Source: Gammaproteobacteria bacterium
GTDB taxonomy: Bacteria > Pseudomonadota > Gammaproteobacteria > HK1
NCBI GenBank assembly: GCA_022824305.1
Contig: JAJEAD010000089.1
Location: 105,756 to 169,755 of the forward strand
DNA length: 64,000 nt
Reading direction: 5' to 3'
The position numbers and the translations under genes are program-made. Within the stretch, counting starts at the first letter, position 1; each line of letters starts with the position of its first letter. A model generated the notes under the pieces. The model was not told where the DNA came from and did not search any database. It saw only the letters and a list, made by a program, of their open reading frames with translations. This document shows, piece by piece, positions 1 to 9,099 of this stretch.

Positions 1-1732
1 TGCCGCCGAAGAAGAAGAGCACCGGAATCAGGTACACGAATGCCGGCATGGTCTGCATGGTGTCGAGCACCGGACGCTGAATCGCATCCCAGACCCTGGA
101 GTGGGCGGCCGCGATGCCGAGCGGAATGCCGATCACCATGCAGATCACGACCGACACCGTCGTCCCGGCCAGGGTGTACATGGTGATTGTCCAGAGGTCC
201 GCGGCGCCCACGAAGAACAGCGCGACAGTGGTGACGATCGCGAATCCGAGGCCTACGGAACGCCAGACGATGAGCCCCACGAGGCCCGCCACGTAGAACC
301 ACGGCAGCTCGACGAGGAAGCGGTCGAGCGGCGCAAGCAGGTAGAGGTAGACGGCGGCGCGAATCCACTGGGTGACCGCGATGAAGGGGGGATAGACGGT
401 GAGATCCGCGACCACCTTGTCGATGGGCTCGCGGATGGAGATTTCCCACTCCCGCGGAAAGTCGCCGATACGCAGGAGGTGGGCATCGATCACGAGCACG
501 GCCGCGATGAGAATGAGCCCGGTTACGAGGAAGCCCCGGCGCGCGCACCAGGCGGAGACACGGATCTGCATGGAGCGATCGACGAGTGCGGCAAGCGCGC
601 CGAGCAGCCGCCCGACGCCACGCGCGGTCGCGGTGCACGCTCCCCCGACCGTGTTCCAGGCCCGGTCGATGCCGATTTCGACGACTCGGGCGGCGGGGTG
701 CGAGTCCCATTTCTGCGGGAGCAGGCGGAACTCCAGAAAGCCGGCCGGGAGTGCTCGCGTACGGTCCCGGTTCATCGCCGCGCTCATTCGATCGAAGATG
801 ACCGCCATGATGACGATGCACAGCCCGCCCTCGAAGGAGTGACCGACCTTCAGGCGGGTGATCGCGCGCCACACTTCGGCGCCGAGCCCTTCCGCGCCGA
901 TGAAGGTGGCGAGCACCGCCAGCGCCAGCGCCATCATGATCGTCTGGTTCACGCCGAGCCGGATCGAAGGCATCGCCTGCGGAATCTGCACCTTCGTGAG
1001 CATCTGCATCGGGGTGGCGCCGAAGGCGCGCGCCGCCTCGATCATCTGCGGGGAGACCTGTCGTATGCCGAGGTTGGTCAGCCGGATCATCGGGGGGAGG
1101 GCGTAGATGATGATCGCCATCGCCGCGGAAGGGCCGCCCAGGCCGAAGAAGAATATCGCGGGCACCAGGTAGACGAATGCGGGCATGACCTGCATCGCGT
1201 CGAGGACGGGACGCAGCATCGCCTCGAAGCGGTCGTTCTGCGAGCACACGATGCCCAGCACGGTCCCGGTCGCGACGCAGAGCAGCACCGATACGCCCAT
1301 CAGACTCAGGGTCGAGATCGCCACGTCCCACATGTCCACCGCGCCCCAGAACATCACCCCGAAAGAGGTGAAGAGCCCGAGGCGCAATCCTCCGTAGGCG
1401 AGCGCCGGGAGCACGAGCACGATGACGAGGACCGGCCACGGCTGAAGCAGCAGGAAGAGCTCCAGGCTCTCGAGCGCCCAGCCTACCGCCTCGCTGATTC
1501 CGCGGGTGAACCATCGGAAGTGCTCCTGAAGCCACTTCTCCGCCTGGTTGACCCACTCGACCATGGGAAAGGCGCGAACGACATCCTCGGGGAAGGGGTG
1601 CGCACCGCCGCTCGCCTTCATGACCAGGAGCGAGATCGCGACCCCGGCCAGGAGCAGCGCCGCAAGGGTCCAGTCCCGCCCCCCGAGCATCAGGCGGGGA
1701 ATCGCGCTCACACGCGGTGCATGCCTCGCCAT
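1..1732 (-). CDS. proW: Glycine betaine/proline ABC transporter permease, tandem-duplicated, 3' end cut by window edge
   Basis: This is the membrane permease of an osmoprotectant importer (ProU/OpuA type). The start is ATG at 1732, preceded by a GGAAGGGAG ribosome binding site, and 577 codons are visible before the left edge. Two copies of the same permease module can be read: LDAMQVMPAFVYLVP near residue 177 and LDTMQTMPAFVYLIP near residue 556, each ending in the IFFFG/LFFFG stretch of the family. After the first copy come the EAARAFGATPMQML coupling loop and hydrophobic helices, then a linker, then the second N-terminal helix set. Ordinary ProW proteins of about 350 residues have one module, so this is a fused or internally duplicated form. 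The ATPase gene lies divergently at 2190; the substrate-binding protein is probably beyond the left edge. Confidence 0.9.
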   Translation of the reverse strand, partial: MARHAPRVSAIPRLMLGGRDWTLAALLLAGVAISLLVMKASGGAHPFPEDVVRAFPMVEWVNQAEKWLQEHFRWFTRGISEAVGWALESLELFLLLQPWPVLVIVLVLPALAYGGLRLGLFTSFGVMFWGAVDMWDVAISTLSLMGVSVLLCVATGTVLGIVCSQNDRFEAMLRPVLDAMQVMPAFVYLVPAIFFFGLGGPSAAMAIIIYALPPMIRLTNLGIRQVSPQMIEAARAFGATPMQMLTKVQIPQAMPSIRLGVNQTIMMALALAVLATFIGAEGLGAEVWRAITRLKVGHSFEGGLCIVIMAVIFDRMSAAMNRDRTRALPAGFLEFRLLPQKWDSHPAARVVEIGIDRAWNTVGGACTATARGVGRLLGALAALVDRSMQIRVSAWCARRGFLVTGLILIAAVLVIDAHLLRIGDFPREWEISIREPIDKVVADLTVYPPFIAVTQWIRAAVYLYLLAPLDRFLVELPWFYVAGLVGLIVWRSVGLGFAIVTTVALFFVGAADLWTITMYTLAGTTVSVVICMVIGIPLGIAAAHSRVWDAIQRPVLDTMQTMPAFVYLIPVLFFFGG

Positions 1733-1916
1733 CGCTCCCTTCCGGCCCGGTGCGAACGCTCGGTCCGCGTTCCTCGTTGTCTCACTTCTCCCGCTCGCAC
1801 GACGGCCGGTCGAGGACGGGGGCTCCAGTCCGCTCTCCCGGAGAGTCGTGCGGCCACCGAATCCGGCCGTTCGGAGCGGAAGCGACCGGGAGAAGCTCTC
1901 GATCCCGCCTCCGTCA

Positions 1917-1942
1917 TTCCCGCATGCCCGCGAGAGCGGGAA
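1917..1942. repeat. REP-like palindrome (TTCCCGC ... GCGGGAA)
   Basis: GTCATTCCCGC is followed after 12 bases by GCGGGAA, giving a 7-bp perfect stem at 1917-1923 and 1936-1942. The wording resembles the dispersed intergenic REP elements of many Gammaproteobacteria. Only this copy was noticed in the window. It lies in the 457-bp gap (1733-2189) between the divergent permease and ATPase genes, which must also hold both promoters; no convincing promoter hexamers were recognised there. Confidence 0.5.
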
Positions 1943-2189
1943 CACGGATCCGCGAACCTGGCGAGCGGACTTCCTTGCTGGGAGGGTGAGGGGGCGCAGA
2001 TCACGGCAGGCAATGGGTGGCGCTCGACGACCATCAGGGGCAGCCGCTCCGCTCGGAGTATTCCACGTCCCCTTTGCGGTCGCCAGCGCCCGATTCGGGG
2101 TCGAGCGCTTCGCGGCACGCTCGTTCCCGCCTTGATTCTCTCCCGTCTCCTTCCCGATCATGGAGTCCGCCTTCGGAGGACTTTGGAGC

Positions 2190-3281
2190 ATGAACGGAAC
2201 GGGCAATCGCGAAAGCGCCAAGATCGTGTGCCGGAACGTGTGGAAGATCTTCGGGCCCCACCCGGAACGCTTGCGAGCGAATCTCGATGCCTCCGCGAAC
2301 CGGGACGAGGTCCAGGAGCGCACCGGCCACGTGATTGCGGTCAGGGACGTTACTTTCCAGGTCAACGAGGGCGAGACCTTCGTCGTCATGGGGCTTTCCG
2401 GTTCCGGCAAGTCGACTCTGGTGCGCTGCATCTCGCGGCTGATCGAGCCGACGAGCGGCGAGGTGCGGATCGATGGCCGCGACGTCGTCGCAATGACCGA
2501 GGCGGAGTTGACGGAGATGAGACGCCACCGGATGAGCATGGTGTTCCAGCACTTCGGCCTCTTCTCGCATCGAACGGTTCTGGACAACGTCACATTCGGG
2601 CTGGAGGTGCGGGGAACCGGCCGGGCACAGCGCACGGTCAAGGCGATGGAGGTGCTCGAGCTGGTGGGCCTCTCCGGGTGGGAGAGCAACTACCCCCAGG
2701 AGCTCTCGGGGGGGATGCAGCAACGCGTGGGGCTGGCGAGGGCGATGGCGGTGGATCCCGAGATCCTGGTCTTCGACGAGCCCTTCTCGGCGCTCGATCC
2801 GCTCATTCGACGCGAGATGCAGGACGAGCTGCTCGGTCTGCAGGCGTCCATGAAGAAAACCATGGTCTTCATCACCCATGACTTTCTCGAAGCGATCAAG
2901 ATGGGAGATCACATAGCCGTGATGAAGGACGGCGAGGTTCGGCAGATCGGCACGCCGGAGGAGATCGTGGTCGCGCCGGCCGACGACTATGTTCGCGAGT
3001 TCACCGAAGACGTCCCGCGGCACAAGGTGTTGAGCGCGGGCAAGGTGATGCGGTCCCGGGTGTCACCGGAGGCGAGGAAGCGATTCCGTGAGGGCCTCCG
3101 GGTGAGCGAGGGCACGAAGCTGGACCGCCTCATGGACCGGATCGCGGACACGGATGCTGCGTTGCCGGTAGTGGATTCGGAGGACCGGATCGTGGGTGAG
3201 ATCGATCGCGGCACCGTCATGCGTGCGCTCTCGGAGCGGGAGGAGGCGGAGTCCGCGGCCGGCCGCGCTGCCGCGCGATGA
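2190..3281 (+). CDS. proV: Glycine betaine/proline ABC transporter ATP-binding protein
   Basis: This is the cytoplasmic ATPase that powers the osmoprotectant importer. ATG 2190 is chosen over the in-frame ATG 2160 because GGAGGA sits 9 bases upstream; this gives 363 residues. Walker A GLSGSGKST begins near residue 68, the signature is LSGGMQQRVGLARA, and Walker B with D-loop reads ILVFDEPFSALDP. The C-terminal 80 residues form a CBS-like regulatory segment (ALPVVDSEDRIVGEIDRG), as in ProV/OpuAA, which sense ionic strength. It is divergent from the permease rather than in the usual proVWX order. A hairpin (CCGCTCC/GGAGCGG, 3304-3326) follows the stop and may help end the transcript. Confidence 0.95.
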   Translation: MNGTGNRESAKIVCRNVWKIFGPHPERLRANLDASANRDEVQERTGHVIAVRDVTFQVNEGETFVVMGLSGSGKSTLVRCISRLIEPTSGEVRIDGRDVVAMTEAELTEMRRHRMSMVFQHFGLFSHRTVLDNVTFGLEVRGTGRAQRTVKAMEVLELVGLSGWESNYPQELSGGMQQRVGLARAMAVDPEILVFDEPFSALDPLIRREMQDELLGLQASMKKTMVFITHDFLEAIKMGDHIAVMKDGEVRQIGTPEEIVVAPADDYVREFTEDVPRHKVLSAGKVMRSRVSPEARKRFREGLRVSEGTKLDRLMDRIADTDAALPVVDSEDRIVGEIDRGTVMRALSEREEAESAAGRAAAR

Positions 3282-3438
3282 GATGACGGCCCGGTCTTCG
3301 ACGCCGCTCCATGCCACCCGGAGCGGTGCGGGAGGGCTCCGGACAGGGGTGCGCGCGACGCACGTCTTCCGGGTGAAGGGTCTGTGCGCACAGGGGGTTG
3401 TCGTCCCGCCGCCGGAACGCGCTCCCAGGCCCCGGGCG

Positions 3439-3468
3439 TTGAAGAAAGCGGCCCTGATTCGTTAAACT
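3439..3468 (+). promoter_or_regulatory. Possible promoter of the rimP-nusA-infB operon
   Basis: TTGAAG (3439-3444) and TAAACT (3463-3468) are separated by 18 bases and match the sigma-70 consensus only moderately. The position, just before the two leader hairpins, is what makes it plausible. It is a weak call from sequence alone. Confidence 0.3.
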
Positions 3469-3529
3469 TCGCGTTCGCCGGGTGAGTGCAGGTCGGATCC
3501 CTGCCCCCGCTTCGTGTCAAGAGTTTCGA

Positions 3530-3549
3530 CCCCCGGCAGGGGGTTTTTT
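3530..3549 (+). terminator. Leader terminator 1 upstream of rimP
   Basis: CCCCC-GGCA-GGGGG forms a 5-bp all-GC stem with a 4-base loop (3530-3543), followed by six T residues (3544-3549). It could end proV transcripts or act as the first attenuator of the rimP-nusA operon. A competing upstream hairpin GCAGG/CCTGC (3488-3504) lies just before it. Confidence 0.6.
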
Positions 3550-3601
3550 GTGGCGGTTCCGCAGCCGGGTCAACGGGTATCCGGGATGGAGCCATCAGGG
3601 A

Positions 3602-3627
3602 AAGTGGGCCACGCGCCCATTTTTTTT
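3602..3627 (+). terminator. Leader terminator 2, 17 bases before the rimP start
   Basis: TGGGC-CACGC-GCCCA, extendable by AAG/TTT pairs, is followed by eight T residues (3620-3627) and then directly by the rimP start region. An intrinsic terminator inside the 5' leader, so close to the start codon, is the layout of an attenuator. Terminator-like rimP leaders have been described in other Gammaproteobacteria, and this operon makes the termination factor NusA. Confidence 0.65.
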
Positions 3628-3643
3628 GCATCAACCAAGGCCA

Positions 3644-4099
3644 GTGAACGAGAGTGAGCGCAAAGTGAAGGAGTTGATCGGGCCGGCCGTGCAGGCGCTC
3701 GGCTACGAGCTGCTCGGAGTCGAGCACCATGTGGCTCCGAAGCGCTCCCTGCTGCGCGTCTACATCGATTCCGAATCCGGAATCGGCGTGCATGACTGCG
3801 AGCGGGTCAGCTACCAGGTGAGCGGCATTCTCGACGTCGAAGATCCCATTGCCGGCGCCTACGACCTCGAGGTGTCGTCGCCGGGAGCGGATCGACCTCT
3901 CTTCGAACCGGCCCATTTCGCACGCCACCGCGGCGCCCGGGTGAAGATTCGTCTCAACCTGCCCATCGACGGTCGCAGGAACTTCCGTGGCGTCCTCGAA
4001 GGCTGCCGGGACGGCAACATCTTCATCAAGGTGGACGGCACGGACCACGTGCTGCCCTTGAGTCGAGTCGGGGTCGCCCGCCTCGTGCCCGACGCCTGA
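3644..4099 (+). CDS. rimP: Ribosome maturation factor RimP
   Basis: RimP assists assembly of the 30S ribosomal subunit. The frame is open further upstream through the leader terminators, but GTG 3644 gives NESERKVKELIGPAVQALGYE, the normal N-terminus, and 151 residues, the usual family length; the leader hairpins therefore lie outside the gene. The diagnostic core YDLEVSSPGADRPLFE is intact (E. coli has LEVSSPG in the same place), followed by the C-terminal SH3-like barrel. It is the first gene of the rimP-nusA-infB-rbfA-truB-rpsO-pnp cluster, with nusA 38 bases downstream. Confidence 0.95.
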   Translation: MNESERKVKELIGPAVQALGYELLGVEHHVAPKRSLLRVYIDSESGIGVHDCERVSYQVSGILDVEDPIAGAYDLEVSSPGADRPLFEPAHFARHRGARVKIRLNLPIDGRRNFRGVLEGCRDGNIFIKVDGTDHVLPLSRVGVARLVPDA

Positions 4100-4137
4100 A
4101 GGCACCGGGACCATTCCTTTCGAGGTTCGAGAACCCG

Positions 4138-5724
4138 ATGAGCAAAGAGATTCTCATGATGGTGGAAGCGATGTCGAACGAGAAGGGCGTCGCTCCCGAG
4201 ATCATTTTCGAGGCCATCGAATCCGCTCTCGCGAGCGCGACCCGCAAGCGCCACGGTGAGGACCTCGACGTGCGGGTCTCCATCGACCGCCGGAGCGGCT
4301 CCTACGAGACATTTCGGCGCTGGAGAGTGGTCACCGAGGAGGAGGTGGTCTTCGACGCGTCCCTCCTTCCGGAAGTGGAAGAGAGTGACGAAGAACTCGA
4401 GGACGAGGCGGCGGAGGACGCCGGTCCGCACCTCTTCGCTCCGGAACGCGAGATTCTGTTCGACGACGCGCGCTCCCAGCGGCCGGGGATAGCGGCCGGG
4501 GACTACATCGAGGAAGCCATGGAATCGGCGGTGTTCGGGCGAATCGCGGCCCAGGCCGCCAAGCAGGTCATCGTGCAGAAGGTGCGCGAGGCCGAGCGCG
4601 CTCAGGTCATCGAGGCCTACGAAGGCCGCGTCGGCGAGCTGGTATCCGGAGTCGTCAAGCGCAACGATCGCGGGGGAGTGGTGATCGACCTGGGAGCCAA
4701 CGCCGAGGCCCTGATTCCCCGCGAGGAGCTCATTCCCCGGGAGATCACCAGGCCCGGCGACCGGATTCGCGGCTACCTCAAGGAGGTCAGCGCGGAGGTG
4801 AGAGGGCCTCAGCTCTTCGTGAGCCGCAATTGCCCGGAGCTGATGAGGGCGCTCTTCACTCTCGAAGTGCCGGAGATAGGGGAGGGCCTCATCCAGATTA
4901 TGGGCTGCGCCCGGGATCCCGGTTCCCGCGCGAAGCTCGGCGTACGGTCCAGGGTGCCGCGGATCGACCCGGTCGGAGCCTGCGTGGGCATGCGGGGCTC
5001 ACGAGTGCAGGCCGTGTCCAACGAGCTGGCGGGTGAGCGGGTGGACATCATTCCCTGGGACGAGAACCCCGCGCAGTACGTGATCAATGCGATGTCTCCC
5101 GCGGAGGTCGTGTCCATCGTGGTCGACGAGGAATCGCAGGCCATGGATGTCGCCGTTCACGAGGAGCAGCTCTCGCAGGCGATCGGCCGCGGCGGCCAGA
5201 ACGTGCGCCTGGCGAGCCAGTTGACGGGCTGGGAGCTCAACGTCATGACCGAGAGCCAGGCCGACGAGAAGAACGAAGAGGAAGCGGGACGCATCCTGGG
5301 GCTGTTCATGGAGCAGCTCGACGTCGACGAGGAGGTCGCGACGATCCTGAGCCAGGAAGGCTTCACGAATCTCGAGGAGGTGGCGTACGTCCCCGAGGCC
5401 GAAATGCTCGCCATCGAGGAGTTCGACCAGGAGATCGTCAACGAGCTGCGCTCGCGCGCACGGGACGTACTGCTCACCCGCGAGATCGCCATCGAAGAGG
5501 GATTGAGCGACGCGGACCCGGCCGAGGACCTGCTCGCGCTCGAGGGCATGGACCCTGCTCTCGCCTTCGTTCTCGCGCGCCACGGCGTCGTCACCCGGGA
5601 AGACCTCGCTGAACAGGCGATAGATGATCTCCTTGACATCACCGATCTCGAGTCGTCGCGGGCGGGAGAGCTCATCATGGAGGCCCGGGCGGCGTGGTTC
5701 GAGAACGAGGACAGCGAGGCGTAG
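4138..5724 (+). CDS. nusA: Transcription termination/antitermination factor NusA
   Basis: NusA binds RNA polymerase and nascent RNA and modulates pausing, termination and antitermination. The 528-residue product begins with the polymerase-binding domain (MSKEILMMVEAMSNEKGV), then an S1 domain (GELVSGVVKRNDRGGVVIDL), two KH domains (CVGMRGSRVQAVSNELAGER and the QAIGRGGQNVRLASQLTGW type) and two C-terminal acidic repeats as in E. coli. It is about 30 residues longer than the E. coli protein, largely from a very acidic stretch at about residues 75-115 (EVEESDEELEDEAAED) inside the N-terminal domain. It is the second gene of the operon. Confidence 0.97.
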   Translation: MSKEILMMVEAMSNEKGVAPEIIFEAIESALASATRKRHGEDLDVRVSIDRRSGSYETFRRWRVVTEEEVVFDASLLPEVEESDEELEDEAAEDAGPHLFAPEREILFDDARSQRPGIAAGDYIEEAMESAVFGRIAAQAAKQVIVQKVREAERAQVIEAYEGRVGELVSGVVKRNDRGGVVIDLGANAEALIPREELIPREITRPGDRIRGYLKEVSAEVRGPQLFVSRNCPELMRALFTLEVPEIGEGLIQIMGCARDPGSRAKLGVRSRVPRIDPVGACVGMRGSRVQAVSNELAGERVDIIPWDENPAQYVINAMSPAEVVSIVVDEESQAMDVAVHEEQLSQAIGRGGQNVRLASQLTGWELNVMTESQADEKNEEEAGRILGLFMEQLDVDEEVATILSQEGFTNLEEVAYVPEAEMLAIEEFDQEIVNELRSRARDVLLTREIAIEEGLSDADPAEDLLALEGMDPALAFVLARHGVVTREDLAEQAIDDLLDITDLESSRAGELIMEARAAWFENEDSEA

Positions 5725-5849
5725 AGGGATGGTGGCCCCTTCGCCGCGTGCAGAGCTGAGGGAGTGGAGACTCCGAGCCCCGGCGCATTCGCGCCGGCGC
5801 CCCGGGGAGAGGGAAAGCGGTCGCGATACGGTCGCGAGGGGAGGCACCG

Positions 5850-8507
5850 ATGGCTGAGACGACGGTTCGAGAGCTGGCGGAGGTGTTCGGCATTCCCGTC
5901 GACCGGCTGCTGGGCCGGATGACCGAGTCGGGTCTCCCGCATGAGCGGGCCGACCAGCACATCAACGACGCGGACAAGGAGCAGTTGCTCTCGCATCTTC
6001 GCCGCCTGCATGGGAAGGGGGAAGGCGAGGCGGCGGCGCCGAAGAAGATCAGCCTGAAGCGGCGTTCGGTCCGCGAGCTCAAGATCTCCTCTCCCCAGGG
6101 TCGGCGCAAGACGGTAACCGTCGAGGTGCGCAGGCGCCGTACGTTCACCCACGCGCCCGGGCCAGGGGCGGGGAATGATGCACCGGCGGGAGTCGGCGAG
6201 GTAGAGACCGAGGCCGAACGCATGGCCGCGGCGAAGCGGGCGCTGCAGGAGGAGGCCAAGCGGCGGCAGCAGGAGCTCGACGAAGCGCTGAGAGCGGAAG
6301 ATCTCCTCCGCGAGGGACAGGAGCGCCAGCGTCGGGAGCAGGAAGAGGCGAATCGACGCGCGAACGCGGAACGGGCGGCAGCGGAAGCCCTGGCCGCGGC
6401 GCAGGCGGCGGCGGAGGCGGAAATCGCATCGGCCGCGGAAGCCGAGGCCGCCGAACGAAGGGCCGCCGAATCGCAGAGCGCGGAGCCGGCGCCGGTCGCG
6501 AAGGGCGAGGAAGGCGGCACCCAGAGCGAGATCGCGCAGAAGGTCGCCGCCGACCAGGCCGCGGCGGCGCGCCGCAGCGACGGGCGCAAGTCGGAACGGA
6601 CCAAGCGTTCGGAGAGGGAGCGTTCCAAGTCACGACGGACCGAGCTTCACGTCGCCTCCGACAAGAGCGGCCGTCGCCGGAAAAAGGCCAAGGTCCGTCC
6701 CGTCATCCGTCCCTCGAGTCCCAAGCACGGGTTCGAGATGCCCACCGCGCCAGTGGTGCGCGATGTGGCGATCGGGGAGACGATCACGGTCGGCGAGCTG
6801 GCCCAGCGCATGAGCATCAAGGCCGGCGAGCTCATCAAGGCGATGATGAACATGGGAACCATGGCCACCATCAACCAGGTTCTCGACCAGGAGACCGCCG
6901 CCATCATCGTCGAGGAGCTCGGCCACCGGGTAAAGCTGCTCAAGGAGGAGTCGGTAGAGGACGAGCTGTTCCTGGGCGAGGATGTGGATGCCGTGTCGGA
7001 GCCCCGTCCTCCGGTGGTCACCGTCATGGGGCACGTAGACCATGGCAAGACCTCCCTGCTCGACTACATCCGGCGCACCAGGGTTGCCGCGGGCGAGATC
7101 GGGGGCATCACCCAGCACATCGGCGCGTACCGTGCGTCGACGCCTCGAGGAGACATCACCTTCCTCGACACTCCCGGCCACGCCGCGTTCACCGCAATGC
7201 GGGCGCGGGGAGTCCAGGCCACCGACATAGTGATACTCGTGGTCGCGGCGGACGACGGCGTCATGCCCCAGACCGTCGAGGCGGTCACCCATGCGAAAGC
7301 GGCCGGAGTGCCCATCGTGGTGGCCGTGAACAAGATCGACCGCCCGGAAACGCAACCCGAGCGCATCCGACAGGAGCTCGCGAACCACGAGGTCATCCCG
7401 GAGGAATGGGGCGGCGACACGATGTTCGTCGACGTTTCGGCGATTACCGGTCAAGGGGTCGACAACCTTCTCGAAGCGATCAGCCTCCAGGCGGAGCTGC
7501 TCGAGCTTGCCGCCCCGGCCGAGGGGCCCGCGAAGGGAGTCGTCATCGAGTCGCGCATCGACCGCGGGCGCGGGGCGGTGGCGACCGTGCTGGTGCGATC
7601 CGGACACCTGTCCAAGGGCGACATTCTGCTTGCCGGGGAGGAGTTCGGGCGTGTCCGGATGCTCTACGATCACACTGGCGCGGAGGTGGCGGAGGCCGGT
7701 CCCTCGACCTCGGTGGAGGTGCTCGGGCTGTCCGCGCCGCCCAACGCGGGCGACGAAGCGGTGGTGGTGCCGAATGAGCGTCAGGCTCGCGAGGTCGCGA
7801 GCTATCGCCACGGCAAGCACCGGGAGATCCGCCTCGCCCAGCAACGTAGCGCCTCTCTGGACAACGTGTTCGAGCAGATGACCGAAGGCGAGACCGCGAC
7901 CCTCAACGTCGTGGTCAAGGCGGACGTGCAGGGTTCCGCGGAGGCCCTGCGCGACGCCCTCACCGGGCTGTCGGGAGACGAGGTGCAGGTCAAGGTGGTG
8001 TCGAGCGCCACCGGCGGCATCAGTGAGACGGACGTCAATCTGGCCGTCGCATCCCAGGCGATCATTGTCGGATTCAATGTCCGCGCCGATGCTTCCGCGC
8101 GGCGGCTGATCGAGCTGGAATCGGTTGACGTGCACTACTTCAGCATCATCTACGAGGTGATCGATGTCGTTAAGCAGGCGATCAGCGGCATGCTCAAACC
8201 GGAGATCCGCGAGCAGATCGTCGGCATCGCCGAAGTCCGCGAGGTCTTCCGTTCGAAGCGCTTCGGAGACATTGCGGGTTGCATGGTCAGGGAGGGCGCG
8301 GTGAGGCGCAGCAATCCGATTCGGGTGTTGCGCGACAACGTCGTCATCTACGAGGGCGAGCTCGAGTCTCTGCGGCGATTCAAGGACGACGTCGCGGAGG
8401 TCAAGTCCGGGACCGAGTGCGGCATCGGCGTGCGCCACTACAACGACGTGCGCGCCGGCGATCAGATCGAAGTGTTCGAGAGGGTGCAGGTCGAACGATT
8501 TGCGTGA
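5850..8507 (+). CDS. infB: Translation initiation factor IF-2
   Basis: IF-2 is the GTPase that delivers initiator tRNA to the 30S subunit and promotes subunit joining. The 885-residue protein has an IF2_N motif at the start ([20 protein letters not shown]), a long charged Ala/Glu/Arg-rich coiled-coil linker at about residues 100-280, a second IF2_N segment, and the G domain with GHVDHGKTS at residue 394, DTPGHAAFT and NKID. The C-terminal domains bind fMet-tRNA. ATG 5850 has GGGGAGG just upstream. It lies 125 bases after nusA and 9 bases before rbfA. Confidence 0.98.
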   Translation: MAETTVRELAEVFGIPVDRLLGRMTESGLPHERADQHINDADKEQLLSHLRRLHGKGEGEAAAPKKISLKRRSVRELKISSPQGRRKTVTVEVRRRRTFTHAPGPGAGNDAPAGVGEVETEAERMAAAKRALQEEAKRRQQELDEALRAEDLLREGQERQRREQEEANRRANAERAAAEALAAAQAAAEAEIASAAEAEAAERRAAESQSAEPAPVAKGEEGGTQSEIAQKVAADQAAAARRSDGRKSERTKRSERERSKSRRTELHVASDKSGRRRKKAKVRPVIRPSSPKHGFEMPTAPVVRDVAIGETITVGELAQRMSIKAGELIKAMMNMGTMATINQVLDQETAAIIVEELGHRVKLLKEESVEDELFLGEDVDAVSEPRPPVVTVMGHVDHGKTSLLDYIRRTRVAAGEIGGITQHIGAYRASTPRGDITFLDTPGHAAFTAMRARGVQATDIVILVVAADDGVMPQTVEAVTHAKAAGVPIVVAVNKIDRPETQPERIRQELANHEVIPEEWGGDTMFVDVSAITGQGVDNLLEAISLQAELLELAAPAEGPAKGVVIESRIDRGRGAVATVLVRSGHLSKGDILLAGEEFGRVRMLYDHTGAEVAEAGPSTSVEVLGLSAPPNAGDEAVVVPNERQAREVASYRHGKHREIRLAQQRSASLDNVFEQMTEGETATLNVVVKADVQGSAEALRDALTGLSGDEVQVKVVSSATGGISETDVNLAVASQAIIVGFNVRADASARRLIELESVDVHYFSIIYEVIDVVKQAISGMLKPEIREQIVGIAEVREVFRSKRFGDIAGCMVREGAVRRSNPIRVLRDNVVIYEGELESLRRFKDDVAEVKSGTECGIGVRHYNDVRAGDQIEVFERVQVERFA

Positions 8508-8516
8508 ACCCCTACC

Positions 8517-8915
8517 ATGAGAGGCAGGGCCACCAAGCGGGCCGTGCGGGTAGGAGACCAGATCCAGCGCGAGCTTGCGGCCATCGTCATTCGGGACCTG
8601 GCCGATCCCGCGGTCGGACCGGCCACCCTGTCCGGCGTCGATCTGTCACCTGACTTTCGTCAGGCGAAGGTCTATGTCACACCGGCCAGGAACAGCAACG
8701 GGCAGAGCACGCTCCGCGCCCTGAACCGCGCGGCAGGCTTCCTGCGAAAGCGCCTCGGCGCCCGGATCCACCTCAAGGTGCTGCCGCGCTTGCGCTTCGT
8801 GTACGACCCCACCCTGGACGAAGCCCAACGCATCAGTGCGCTGCTCGAGGAAGCGAGAAGCCGCGACGAGGAGAGGGCGAATCCGGGCGAGGAAGGTTTG
8901 CCGCATGAAAGTTGA
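8517..8915 (+). CDS. rbfA: 30S ribosome-binding factor RbfA
   Basis: RbfA is a cold-shock ribosome maturation factor acting on the 5' region of 16S rRNA. The 132 residues show the type-II KH fold of the family: VGDQIQRELAAIVIRDLADP, LSGVDLSPDFRQAKVYVTP, and the C-terminal LRFVYDPTLDEAQRISALLEEA, whose equivalent in E. coli is the F..D.s...g..i..Ll helix. It starts 9 bases after infB. The 184 bases from its stop to truB hold no gene I can support. Confidence 0.95.
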   Translation: MRGRATKRAVRVGDQIQRELAAIVIRDLADPAVGPATLSGVDLSPDFRQAKVYVTPARNSNGQSTLRALNRAAGFLRKRLGARIHLKVLPRLRFVYDPTLDEAQRISALLEEARSRDEERANPGEEGLPHES

Positions 8916-9099
8916 AGTGGCTCCGACGGCGATTGGCCACCGCTCTCTCGCCGCCGAATCTGCCGGCAGGTGCTGAAGTGAAACGATTCCGCAATGCCGT
9001 CGCGACCATCGAAGTCGTGACCCGGGAAGTGACCGGAGCGCGGGTGGCGAACGCGCGGTCATGGCGGCGGACCGAGCGGTCGGGAACTGCGAGGTGACG

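Noticed and set aside
101-2881. A 926-codon open frame on the plus strand across the permease and ATPase genes
   Set aside because: Its product is His/Asp/Arg/Gly-rich without domains, and it lies antisense to the permease and out of frame with proV. High GC content makes such long shadow frames common here.
8905-9097. Possible small ORFs between rbfA and truB
   Set aside because: A 23-codon frame from ATG 8905 and a 61-codon frame from TTG 8912 overlap the rbfA end, but neither resembles a known protein or has supporting signals.
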